Positions 12,901-21,417 of a stretch of 64,000 nucleotides of DNA are shown one piece after another (the stretch's first letter is position 1; every line of letters starts with the position of its first letter). The translations under genes were made by a program, and so were the position numbers. The notes beneath the pieces are model-generated. The model had not been told where the DNA came from. It saw only the letters and a program-made list of their open reading frames with translations, and did not search any database. The DNA comes from Sipunculus nudus (Eukaryota > Annelida > Sipuncula > Golfingiida > Sipunculidae), in assembly GCA_026874595.1 (NCBI GenBank), contig CM049307.1:94590330-94654329 (forward strand). Reading direction: 5' to 3'.

Positions 12901-15900
12901 TTATATCTGCTATTGAAGCACCATCTATCGCAAAAATGGGAAAATTAAGCTATAGGTTGAGGCTCCGCCCCCACATCCCCGTTCAGACGAGGACCCAGGT
13001 TCCCCGGACCCCTCCTCCTCTAATATAATAAACTCCAGTTATGAGCAAATTAAATACGGGAATTCTCAGGAAAATAATATGTATCAGCCTTTTTCCATGA
13101 AACAATTTTTTTGCGACACCCGTTGTGCATAAGGTACCAGCAGTAGGCTGAAGCCCGATTTCTATAGTTCTGCCGCACCTTGTAATGGTAATGGGCTGCT
13201 ACATGGTGCTAAATCTAGAAATTTGCACGTCAATGGGGCACTTTTACACTCAGAACCAAGAGTCTGTAAGAGATTTAGAGCGTCAGAGATGCTTACCCCC
13301 TAGCCCATAAGAATGAAAACTCCTCAATTGCTTTTTTCAGTGACTGATGCAATGTGGAGTCCATAGAATGCACCTGCAGTTAACTGTGATTATAACACTC
13401 CATACACAACTGTGAGATTTAACATATATCCATTGATTAATGTTCAGTACATCTATGTGTATTATATATTTTACCACTAAAAAACATTACTGTTCTGTTC
13501 TCAGCCCTATTTTGCACCAAGGAAGTTAAATTAGAACATAATAGTACACAGGCCTAAAGCCTTATACAGGACTGCCACCAAATGCAAGATGTCTACCGCC
13601 CCTGTTAATGCTTCAATTCTCTCTGTACAAATAATATCAGTTGTTGATGTTACAGGTGCTTCATGCTTTCCAGAATGGTTATTTTTTATTACAGGCCTTT
13701 CTACATACAACATTGTGTGAACATTGGTTTGTTAAAACCATAGGAAATATTTTTATTCAATTTTCTTTCTAAGAGTAACAGATCGTATCATGCTATAACC
13801 CCAGTTAGCCCTTTGGTGGGCCGGCAACGCAACAGAAACCCGAAACCTGTTGCGTCGCCTTCGGCGGCTACTTACCCCTGTGCTCCTAAAGCCCTGTGTG
13901 TGTATATATATAAACAGATAATTCGGAGCGTCCTGATGTGGCCTAGCGGAAGAATAAAACGTAACAGCAATGACTGTGGCCCATAAGAATGAACTCCTCA
14001 ATTGCTTTTTTTCAGTGACTGTCGCATTGTGGAGTCCATAGATTGCACCTGCAGTTAACTGTGATTATAACACTCCATACACAACTGTGAGATTTAACAT
14101 ATATCCATTGATTAATGTTCAGTACATCTATGTGTATTGTATATTTGACCACTAAAAAACATTACTGTTCTCTTCTCAGCCTATTTTGCACCAAGGAAGT
14201 TAAAATATGAACATAATAGTACACAGGCCTAGAGCCTTATACAGGACTGCCACCAAATGCAAGATGTCTACCGGGGCTGTTAATGCTTCAATTCTCTCTG
14301 TACAAATAATATCAGTTGTTGATGTTGCAGATGCTTCATGCTTTCAAGAATGGTTATTTTTTATTACAGGCCTTTCGACATACAACATTATGTGAACATT
14401 GGGAATATTGGTTTGCTAAAACCATAGGAAATATTTTTGTTTAATTTTCTTTCTAAGAGTAACAGATCGTATCGTGCTATAACCCCAGTTAGCCCTTTGG
14501 TGGGCCGGCGACGCAACAGAAACCTGAACCTGTTGCGTCGACGTCGGCGGCTACAATGACGGTAGTGTTAGTGTGACGCCAGTGGTGGTTTCATGAGCAC
14601 TATAATGGACGATAATCGGGGTTGAAACAACCGGTGGAAGCGTTCGAAGCTACACGAGGCATTGATGGTGCTACATTAACACCCATATATGAAAATAGAT
14701 CGAACTGAAATAATAATTGTCAAGAATTTTACACATCACAAAAGCTCATCTGAATTAACAAACCAAGATATTCGTTTGCGTTTCTTCATTCATTTTGGAC
14801 TTTCAAGTTGCCGCACCGGATGCACACATTCTCTGCTTTCAATGCTAGAGAACCTGAAGAAAAACATTCACTACTAGTCGGTCATAGGCCTACCAAAAAA
14901 GAATTCCCGCCTTGAAAGGGGCCAATAATTAAATTGCCAATAAATGGAATTTTTTTATTCCGTCTTTATAGAATCAGAATATTATCTACTAATTTAAAGA
15001 CGGGGATTTCTCTCGAAACACTGAACCTATATATAGGCTGAAAATTACATTTAAAAATAATAGTAAAATAGAACGGATAAATTTACGATGAAAATTATTA
15101 CCACGGTTAATCGGTCAATATTAAGTCAATTCATCCTGTAATTTTATTAATAAAATCGGGGCTTTTAAGAAAATTATAAAAATAAACTGTTAAAGTAAAT
15201 TGTCCATGATGGTTCCTCCCCGACAAAGCCCAACTGTCAGCATTACTAAAATACTAATTAACGATTATGCAAAATTTAATAACTCATATGTTACCGTTTT
15301 CCAATCAGGTATCAAAACGAAAGACAACGTATTCGAGTGTTTATTTACAACTTACACAAAGAATTAGCTCCTGTTGCATAGCCTACAATATAATAGGCTT
15401 ATAAAATCGAAACAGAGAAGGAATACGTACCTGAGTTAGCGCCAGTTAAATATAGGCCTCCACACTGCTGAAAAAAAACCCTGCAATTTCAGTTACAACT
15501 TTATAGAGATTTAAAAGGAATGATAGACAGTAGTTCGCATATATTTAATATATAATTATTATTCTGATTACACTGTAGGGAGGTTAATTAAAGAAATATA
15601 TAGGTCTATTCCTGCAGCAACTATATATGCAGAAGACAAAGTTACACCAAATTACATTTACATATATATACCGGTACTACGATTTATTAACATAAGGCCT
15701 AAAAAACTGTCATATAGGCTAATGCCTTATGATAATGGTTAAATGAAAGCATTTCAGAATTCCATTTATAATTTTATATTTTCATAATTTTTCCACTAGG
15801 CCCTACAGTACTGTTCTGTATTGTTTTATCTTTTTTTCTGTTTTTTTTTGGAACAATATATAGGCTGGAAAACCTGGATTTAGGCCCTGCATAGGCACTT

Positions 15901-16005
15901 GTCACAATTTATCCTATAGAGACAATACGGACTTAGTATCGACAGATTATACCTCAATCGGTTAAGTTTAGCTTTAGAGTACATATTATACTTTTAGCCC
16001 CAATG

Positions 16006-16066
<61 letters not shown>

Positions 16067-16297
16067 TACATATTTGGAATCCTCAGAATACTCTCTATTT
16101 AATCTGTTATATATATATATATAATATATATATATATTTATAAAGTTTTTGTTTGTTGGTCTACATATTTTAAAATCTAAACAAAATTTTCATTATTACA
16201 AAAACGCAGTATATTTAATTGTCAGTGTCAAACGCAGGAGAAGGCGGAGCTTATATGTCTATTATTAAATCGGTCACCTGTGTACCCTGGTTTGCAC

Positions 16298-16347
<50 letters not shown>

Positions 16348-18994
16348 TTTATTATTATTTATTATCATTATTTATTATCTTTATTTATTATCTTTATTTA
16401 TTATTTATAATAATAATAATAATTATTATTATTATTATTGTACATTTGTGAAGCGCTCATCCAGCGAACTGCTCACAAGCGCTGATACAATAAAATTGTG
16501 ATAATAAACGTTAAATCAGTAAAAGATAATATATATAAGAACGAGATTAACACGATTAAAAAATAACTATGGTGATAAAATTACCAGTCAGGTAAACAAA
16601 TGTTATGTATTTATAGACACCATTTGGACCTTAATCCACTATAGTTATGTTACCATAATTAGCATCTTTGAAAAGGTAGGTCTTCAGCCAATTTTTTTTA
16701 ACTGTTCAGTTGTATAGAGGTGTCTGGTAAATTATCTGGTAATCTTTTCCAGATCACAGGTGCCACATGGGAGAATGATCTCCCATCGTATGTCTTCAAA
16801 TTATAATTTAAATTTAAAAGGCACTATACTAGAAGATTTCTATCCGCCAGACCTGAGGGTCCTGCATGGTAAGAATGTATGGTGTGAGGAGATCAGACAG
16901 CTGGTGCTAGATTATGTAGGCCAAATGCTTTATATGTAAGTAGTCAAGTATATAGCAACCTTGAACTTTATTCTGTGTGATATGGGGAGCCAATGAAGAT
17001 CCTAGTGCACAGGTGTAATATGTGCTAGTCTTTTATTCGCACTAATCAAATGTCATATTATAATGGCCCAGTTTATCAAGATAAACGTACTTGCAGTACT
17101 CAATCTCAAATTACGCTATACACTGTCCTTAGGACCTATATTTGATGTCAATCATGCCAAAGCTCCATTTGCCAGCCAATTGATGAATGTGCTGGTTCTC
17201 TAAGGGTTTACAAGTGATTCCGTTTACGCCCCATGCACGTGGGGTTGACAGGTCATTCAAAATGCTAGGTTTTCTTAATAACTTAATTGTCAATATCACA
17301 TTTTTGAGACAAGAGAGGTATTACACTGGCCTGGGCCTAGTAGTAAAATTAAACAATTATGAAAAATTACATTTTATTATTTTAGACAATATATAGACAT
17401 TAATTCACCTCTAACCTCTACTTATATCAGGCCGGGTGCCTCTATAAAATTTTATCGATAAAATGTCGCCCAGAGTTTTTTTTATCGCGGTACTAGTTAT
17501 CTCATTGATAATTCAAAGCAGGTCGGAGTGAGGGCCATAGGAGATCTCATTATCATTATTGTATCCGCCAAAACAAAGTTTTCAGCCGGACGCCGCCGCC
17601 GCCGCCGTATAGGTTTCCGGAGAACTCCTCCGTAACCACTGGACGGAATTTTATGAAACTCGGAATTTGGGTCACATGTGAACTGCTGCGACCTTATTTT
17701 GGGTTGACCTCTGATTTTACCTCTCTGCAGAGCGTCCATGCATCTGTGCGTCTATTTATACACATAAACCCACATATCTTGCGACTCGTTTTACCAATCG
17801 GGCTAATTTTTTTAAGAGTGAAGTTCTTGGATAGCTTCATATCATACAAAAAACTGGTGGCGCCATCTGCAACCATTTTGGCACAGCGTCCATCTGTTCG
17901 TCTGCCTTAGGTTAAAATCACTCATATCTCGGCAGTGGTCTGACTTATCTGCCTGAACTTTTGCATGTGTATACATCATGGATAGATATCTCGTTTATAT
18001 GACAGGTGGCGCCACCTACTATCATGTTTACGCTGCAGATATCCATGCTTATATCTAAGGATCGACTGGTTTGATGTATGGGCCCGAAATTGTTTATAGA
18101 GCACATAGCTCTTTATCATAAACAAAACTGTCGGCGCCACCTGCAGCTATTTTTGCATTGTGACCATCTGTTCGTCTGCCTTTGGTTAATTTATGTGATA
18201 GGTGGCACCACCTACTATCACATTTATTCTGCAGACATCCATGCTAATATCTCAGGACTGGTGTTAAGTAATTATGGATGTATATACATCTTATATTGCT
18301 ATCTATCATACAAAAAAAAAACTGGTGGCGCCACATGGTGTCTATCTGTGTGTCTGTCCAGAGTAAAAAAATTCTTACACCTTGGCAGTGGTTTGACTTA
18401 TCTGTCTGAAATTTTGCATGTGTATATATCTTGAATAGATTTTTCGTTGAGTTAGCAGGTGGCCCCATCTATTAACACGTTTACACAGCAGACATCCATG
18501 CAAATATCTCAGGACTGCTTTGACGCATTGGCCTGAAATTCTGCATGAGTATAGATCTTACATAGTTCGACAGTTAATGCTTAATTGGTGGCCCAACCTA
18601 CAACCATTTTTGCATGGTGTCCATCTGTTCATCTGCCTAGGGAAAAAAATCACTCATATCTCAACAGTGGTTTGACTTATCCATCCGAAATTTTGCATAT
18701 GTAAACAACTTGGATAGCATGTTCAACTGACAGATGGGGCCACCTAATGTTTAAGTAGCAGACATCCGTGCTAATATACAACACATCTCACTCTATTTCC
18801 CCTTACCATTCAATCCAGGGACTGCCTAAAACGCGTGCACGCCTGCGTGCACGCCTATGTGCACGCAGTTTCGACTGCCTTAGCTAGTGCCTAAATCGCG
18901 TGCGGCCGGATTTTGCGGACAACAACGTCTGACCAGAAAAAAAGTTATTGTGGAGTGTGTTTTGTTAATTTGTATGATGGAACTTATTATTATT

Positions 18995-19039
<45 letters not shown>

Positions 19040-20099
19040 TTATGTTTATATTATATTTATATAATTTATGTGGGTATTAACATAAACAATATTCATCATG
19101 AATATATTTTTTTCACTGTTCATATGTGAGAAATTATAAAAGAATTAATTATTATTAGTCATTTGATTTAAATAATCATAAAAGACCGAATTTGATTATT
19201 AAATTCATATTGAGAATACAATTATCACTAATAATATTTCTTGGGTGTCTTTATTCTGAGGAAGTAAACTGAAGCCACATACTGGTTACAACAAAATTAT
19301 TTACAACAAACACAAGATATACAGAAATATGTGATACAATAAATATGTACAGAATATCATTACTGTTATAACAGGCAAAAAAAAGGACAAGTGAAATATA
19401 TTATGAAAAACAAGTTACTGAGACATATACCACGTATACCAATCCAACTAAAACACGTACTAGCCATTCTAGAATAATTAATATGGCTTTAAAAATAAAA
19501 ATTGACCATGTAACAACCAAGAACTTGAATGTGAAATATATATTTTTATTACATTTTACCCTATTTACATATGTGACAAATCCATCTTTTTCTACCAAGT
19601 TCTAGATTTCCAAGATTACATGAAAAAAAGAAACCATTTATCACAACTGTCACATTGAACCATTTCAGATATACCGTCAGTTAGTTGTATTCAAATGGAC
19701 AAAATAACTAAAACTTTTTATAAGTGTAAAATCTAAGATCACTATACGAGATTACGCTAATTTTATACATAATTTTTTACATTTTAATTAAGCAAAATAT
19801 TTCAGTTCAGTTATTTTGCAGGTCACTTTAGCGATATGACTAATCCTTATATTTTAAATACATACAGCAAAAATGAATTAATGATTAGATCCTTTGATGT
19901 TTTGATTGCCTGTGACTGGTTGAGTAAATATATAGCTTCTGTATTACATTGGCCATTATTCCAGTGAATGTTTGGCAAAATTGGCATCCACCTTTAACAT
20001 TTAATGGCACCACACATAAAAATTTAGACAATTAAGAATTCATGTAAACTGGTACCTGTCCTATTGTACCAGTACGTAACTGATGTAATTATTCCATTA

Positions 20100-20144
<45 letters not shown>

Positions 20145-20214
20145 CGAAAGTTAAGATAAACAGTGACGCCTTTTAGATAGACTAACTAGTTTATTTACAC
20201 ACGAGCTTTCGAAG

Positions 20215-20272
<58 letters not shown>

Positions 20273-20573
20273 CTGTCAAAATCGGTAGGCTATTATAGAT
20301 ATATAAATTGGGCCATCATGATTGCTTTGAATTATAAACAGGTTCTTTCAAAATGGTAATGTTTGTCTTTTAGTTTTTACATCTTTATTCTGCAAGTATT
20401 GAATGCATGACGTTGAAGTAGTAAAAAGCCTTGGAACTTTGTAAGTAATAAAGAAGACACAAGGTGTCATAATAAATTTAATGGGGTAAATAATACGTAG
20501 CATGTTATTACAAAACGATATTTGCAACGCATATACTTACTGGATCATTGCCTCCAAGTATAGTCATTTTCAT
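806..20573 (-). CDS. NUP85: nucleoporin NUP85 (Y-complex scaffold), 5' two thirds of the gene
   Basis: NUP85 is a structural alpha-helical nucleoporin of the Nup107-160 (Y) complex, acting in pore assembly and mRNA export. Nine exons (11721-11625, 10888-10778, 10169-10106, 9885-9815, 7640-7414, 3999-3874, 2721-2599, 1768-1637, 909-806) have consensus splice sites and join in phase. A possible first exon is 20573-20541. Recognised landmarks are [72 protein letters not shown], and AALEFDIHQVIKE. Each has a clear counterpart in order in vertebrate NUP85. About 362 codons are present against about 650 in the human protein, so the C-terminal part is missing at the left edge. Identity is from recalled family sequence, not a search. 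Confidence 0.88.
1637..1768 (-). CDS. NUP85: NUP85 exon 9
   Basis: 132 bases, 44 codons, phase 0 at both ends; acceptor TTTCAG and donor GTAGAA. Encodes LKSLCQTWYCMMVSRVLYQN and PTINAIDLQ, matching the WYHFLVTRLLY...PIDL segment of the human protein. Confidence 0.85.
1830..2152 (-). mobile_element. tRNA-derived SINE, copy A (in NUP85 intron)
   Basis: Read on the minus strand it starts with a tRNA-like head around 2150-2065 (GGTCCAGGAGTAGAGCAC as box A region, GTGAATTTGAATCTCAGCC as box B region). It ends in an A-rich tail near 1835. The same body with shared landmarks (GCTTAACT, CTGCAG, CATTGCTG-TCATA-CACC) recurs at about 6993-7384 and 60475-60890, all in the same orientation. It is diverged, so probably old. 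Confidence 0.7.
2599..2721 (-). CDS. NUP85: NUP85 exon 8
   Basis: 123 bases, 41 codons, phase 0 at both ends; acceptor TTTTAG, donor GTAAGT. Encodes [20 protein letters not shown] and CSHRLHQGNFVANKHLQTIC, corresponding to human ELELKWQHWHEECERYL. Confidence 0.85.
2722..3873. other. NUP85 intron without recognised features
   Basis: AT-rich, about 1.15 kb. A small ATGC-rich run (catacatgcatgcatgcagg) lies at about 3224-3243. No exon, transposon end or strong repeat recognised. Confidence 0.5.
3874..3999 (-). CDS. NUP85: NUP85 exon 7
   Basis: 126 bases, 42 codons, phase 0 at both ends; acceptor TTTGCAG, donor GTAAGA. Encodes [20 protein letters not shown] and ELLRKMPVFS, matching human [18 protein letters not shown] and LMRTMPILS. 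A strong anchor for the gene identity. Confidence 0.9.
4379..6300. mobile_element. MITE-like repeat with AGGGTTGCCAGC ends, interrupted by other insertions
   Basis: The ends are inverted copies: AGGGTTGCCAGC at 4379 and GCTGGCAACCCT at 6289-6300. Next to each end are multiple TTCCCTGA / TTTTCCCTGAC words. A related element lies at about 26819-27304. This copy is broken by a pogo-like element (5365-6181) and by unclassified sequence at about 4600-5360. Within that, 4858-4998 (+) reads WALSSRAAIEQIFSRISSEF then a further 20 codons to a stop, faintly like the C-terminal dimerisation region of hAT transposases (low confidence). Confidence 0.5.
5365..6181. mobile_element. pogo/Tigger-like non-autonomous DNA transposon, 817 bp
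   Basis: Terminal inverted repeats CAGTAGAGCGCCGATTTTCC (5365) and, read inward from the right end at 6181, CAGTAGAGTGCCCTATTTCC. Both are flanked by TA (5363-5364 and 6182-6183), the target duplication expected for Tc1/mariner-pogo elements. CAGTAGAG followed by TTATCCGA-like sequence is typical of Tigger/pogo termini. No transposase frame remains. Confidence 0.72.
6479..6533 (-). pseudogene. stray copy of half of NUP85 exon 3
   Basis: 55 bases match 10791-10845 inside the real NUP85 exon with two visible substitutions. They would encode [18 protein letters not shown]. No splice site is included, and the flanks do not resemble the flanks of the true exon. It lies in the intron between exons 6 and 7 of the same gene, in the same orientation. 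It would not be usable as an exon without new splice sites. Confidence 0.7.
6677..6887. mobile_element. TTAA-flanked MITE, copy 1
   Basis: Flanked by TTAA at 6673-6676 and 6888-6891. Ends are CTACTGCTTTG (left) and CAATGCAGCGG (right), an imperfect inverted pair. Internal sequence (GTCAGACCAATGAGAGCATG, TTCTTGGACCTGTGCCAGCC) recurs in copy 2 at 38730-38896. A TTAA target points to piggyBac- or Kolobok-type mobilisation. Confidence 0.55.
6993..7384 (-). mobile_element. tRNA-derived SINE, copy B (next to NUP85 exon 6)
   Basis: Same family and orientation as 1830-2152 and 60475-60890. The head is at about 7384-7300 with box B-like GAGTTTAAATCTCAGCC, the body carries AACACCGAGGAACCCC, and the A-rich tail is at about 7010. 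It lies about 30 bases downstream of the exon 6 donor. Confidence 0.7.
7414..7640 (-). CDS. NUP85: NUP85 exon 6
   Basis: 227 bases, entering with one base carried and leaving in phase 0; donor GTAAGT. The acceptor chosen is CTTCAG at 7641-7646, because it keeps phase with exon 5. A stronger-looking CTTCATCAG 20 bases upstream would give a stop. Encodes [40 protein letters not shown] and EYYWNS, a full match to human [20 protein letters not shown] and following. Confidence 0.9.
7641..9814. other. NUP85 intron with a GTATCCGCC-type repeat element
   Basis: Contains AT-rich unique sequence, a C-run at about 7840, and a complete-looking repeat element (see 8457-9327). No exons recognised between NUP85 exons 5 and 6. 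Confidence 0.5.
8457..9327 (+). mobile_element. GTATCCGCC-ended repeat element, copy 1
   Basis: Left end ACTAGAATACGGGTAGTCGA, then TATCCGCCAAAATCAGAGTG; right end ACTCTGTTTTGGCGGATAC. Read inward, the two ends share TATCCGCCAAAA.CAGAGT, so they are inverted repeats. The interior is built of related modules carrying GGTGGCGCCACC, TGTATACACATGCAAAATTT and CAGATGAACAGATGGAC. The same ends and modules occur in reverse at 17557-21042 and partly at about 56370-56940. No coding capacity seen; superfamily unknown. Confidence 0.6.
9815..9885 (-). CDS. NUP85: NUP85 exon 5
   Basis: 71 bases, entering with two bases carried and leaving with one; acceptor TTATCAG, donor GTAAGG. Encodes QMVKFSRRYRAVLKACVLDF then QQAVG, matching human [20 protein letters not shown]. 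Confidence 0.85.
10106..10169 (-). CDS. NUP85: NUP85 exon 4
   Basis: 64 bases, entering with one base carried, leaving with two; acceptor TTGTAG, donor GTGAGT. Encodes NVFLELQQHEPEAPGSNTKK, corresponding to human GIFLGLQRIDEELTGKSRK. Confidence 0.82.
10170..10777. other. NUP85 intron without recognised features
   Basis: About 600 bases of AT-rich sequence. Nothing recognised. Confidence 0.5.
10778..10888 (-). CDS. NUP85: NUP85 exon 3
   Basis: 111 bases, entering and leaving with one base over; acceptor TTTTAG, donor GTAAGA. Encodes DGPSGMSVGSSGPTLYDVRW and [17 protein letters not shown]. Its middle (10791-10845) is duplicated at 6479-6533. Confidence 0.85.
10889..11624. other. NUP85 intron without recognised features
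   Basis: About 735 bases, AT-rich; no repeat boundary or exon recognised. Confidence 0.5.
11625..11721 (-). CDS. NUP85: NUP85 exon 2
   Basis: 97 bases, entering in phase 0, leaving with one base; acceptor TTCCAG, donor GTGAAT. Encodes SIPDAHLSQGCKATWGLGNQ then ILLYGGKPSLPK. The IPD...W..GN pattern fits the start of NUP85 (human IPGVNSKKNQMYFDWGPGE). No in-frame ATG occurs in it, so a separate first coding exon is required. Confidence 0.8.
12640..12890 (-). mobile_element. tRNA-like SINE fragment
   Basis: On the minus strand 12882-12805 reads GGCTCACTTAGTAGTGTGTA, GGGCTCCTAGTCTAGAGATT and GTAAGTTCGATTCTCAATTC, i.e. box A-like, anticodon-arm-like and box B-like segments of a tRNA. An unrelated body follows. 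No clean acceptor stem is seen, so this is a SINE head and not a functional tRNA. Confidence 0.55.
13304..14553. repeat. tandem duplication, two copies of about 0.68 kb
   Basis: 13304-13850 and 13981-14553 share nearly all their sequence, including CCTCAATTGCTTTTTTCAGT, TTTGCACCAAGGAAGTTAAA and the CpG-rich end around CCCAGTTAGCCCTTTGGTGG. The repeat distance is about 677 bases. Short parts (GACTCCTCAACTGCTTTTTT and a GTTACGTCGCCG segment) also occur at 20629-20710 inside the 18818-20962 transposon, so this may be mobile-element-derived. Confidence 0.75.
16005..16440. repeat. AT and TTA microsatellites
   Basis: A (TA)n run at about 16009-16063, a shorter one at 16109-16135, then a long (TTA)n tract at 16300-16440 with imperfect 3' part. 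Reading frames across it (runs of L or Y) are artefacts. Confidence 0.9.
18984..19036. repeat. AT microsatellite
   Basis: (TA)n run inside the MULE-like element. Similar runs lie at 20104-20142 and 20216-20270 in the same element. Confidence 0.9.
20541..20573 (-). CDS. NUP85: candidate NUP85 first coding exon
   Basis: On the minus strand, ATG AAA ATG ACT opens MKMTILGGNDP, followed directly by a strong donor (GTAAGT) in phase 0, exactly the phase needed by exon 2. The join reads GGNDP-SIPDAH. The distance to IPD (12 residues) equals the distance to IPG in human NUP85, and an in-frame stop lies upstream. The weakness is that the segment lies inside the 18818-20962 transposon. Either the element supplies or captured this exon, or the match is chance and the true first exon was missed. 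Confidence 0.42.
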
Positions 20574-21307
20574 ACATAATTTTTACATATTTATCTTTCC
20601 GTCCGCCCTCTTTGCCATTCAATTAAAAAATGGACTCCTCAACTGCTTTTTTTCCCAAGTAAACCTGTTGCAGCATGCAGTGTTACGTCGCCGTTACTCC
20701 CCGCGTCGTGGCTATCCTTCATGCTTGTGATGTACAGCTGTAATCTTCATATTAATAGTAAAAAAATATTCATGTTATTCCCCGCATAAATTATATAAAG
20801 TTCCCTCAGACAAATTAACAAAACACCCCAAAAATAACTATTTTTTGGCCAGACGTTGTTGTCCGCAAATCGGGCCGCACGCGGTTTAGGCACTTGCTTA
20901 AGCAGTCGAAACTGCGTGCACGTAGGCGTGCACGCAGGCGTGCACGCGTTTTAGGCAGTCCCTTCAATGCATGCCTCACTTCGCTAGTACCACTCTGATT
21001 TCGGTGGATACAGGAAGTCGCTTGTCGACTACTCGTATTCTAGTTATATATAAATTCAGACAACATATACATATGCTGGTGCATGTGCTATATTTTATCT
21101 GCCTTTTAGTTTTGGTATTGCCTTTTATATTGGCCATATCGGCTCCGACTGCCCAAAGGCCAATGTGAAGGGAAATAAAAGTAAAAAGTTTATAAAATAT
21201 TCACTGAAAGGCCGTACAATTGCATGTTATCAAACGTATAGACACCATTTTCAATCTGCACAAAACTCTTGCAAGACATATCATTACTCCGCTTTTCTAG
21301 GTGAACT

Positions 21308-21417
21308 CTAGTCCATACATGGACCTCTATGTCCTATGATACTTCTGCTGGACGGACATCACGTGATGTCCGTCCAGCAGAAGTATCATAGGACATAGAG
21401 GTCCATGTATGGACTAG
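21308..21417. repeat. perfect 110-bp palindrome with no spacer
   Basis: Two 55-base arms pair without a mismatch about the centre ATCACGTGAT (between 21362 and 21363). The palindrome is overlapped or flanked by a 12-bp direct repeat CTAGGTGAACTC (21297-21308 and 21414-21425), which looks like a target duplication or a template-switch footprint. Confidence 0.95.

Larger units (their letters stand above)
11722..17556. other. first NUP85 intron, right-hand part: SINE fragment, tandem duplication, microsatellites
   Basis: Contains a tRNA-like SINE head (about 12640-12890), a 0.68-kb tandem duplication (13304-14553) and AT and TTA microsatellites (16005-16440). It also holds unclassified repeat-like sequence at about 16440-17100 that looks like degraded mobile-element DNA. 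A possible spliced segment at about 15424-15459 (minus; acceptor TTTTCAG, donor GTACGT) has an in-frame stop and no ATG, so at most it is non-coding. Confidence 0.45.
18818..20962. mobile_element. MULE-like DNA transposon with long inverted repeats, 2145 bp
   Basis: Inverted repeats of roughly 120 bases start GGGACTGCCTAAAACGCGTG at both ends and include the GTGCACGC repeats and GCGGACAACAACGTCTG. They are flanked by a 9-bp target duplication, TTCAATCCA (18809-18817) and TTCAATGCA (20963-20971). The empty site is seen in the related element at 8457-9327 (CTCAATCCATGCCTCAC on its minus strand). Long inverted repeats with 9-bp duplications fit Mutator-like elements. No transposase frame is present. 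The interior carries two AT microsatellites and, on the minus strand, the candidate NUP85 first exon. Confidence 0.75.
17557..21042 (-). mobile_element. GTATCCGCC-ended repeat element, copy 2, split by a nested transposon
   Basis: The left end GTATCCGCCAAAACAAAGTT (17561) equals the inverted right end of copy 1. The right end at 21042, read on the minus strand, starts ACTAGAATACGAGTAGTCGA, matching the left end of copy 1. Modules of 150-200 bases with GGTGGCGCCACC, TTTTGCATGTGTATACAT and CATCTGTTCGTCTGCCT repeat through 17850-18780. A 2145-bp element (18818-20962) has inserted into it. Without that insert and its duplicated target the element is about 1.33 kb, longer than copy 1 because it has more modules. 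Confidence 0.6.

Noticed and set aside
15424-15459. NUP85 first coding exon
   Set aside because: Good acceptor and donor, but the frame joining exon 2 contains a stop and no ATG follows it; at most a non-coding exon.
16219-16501. Frames with runs of L or Y
   Set aside because: Translation of the TTA microsatellite.
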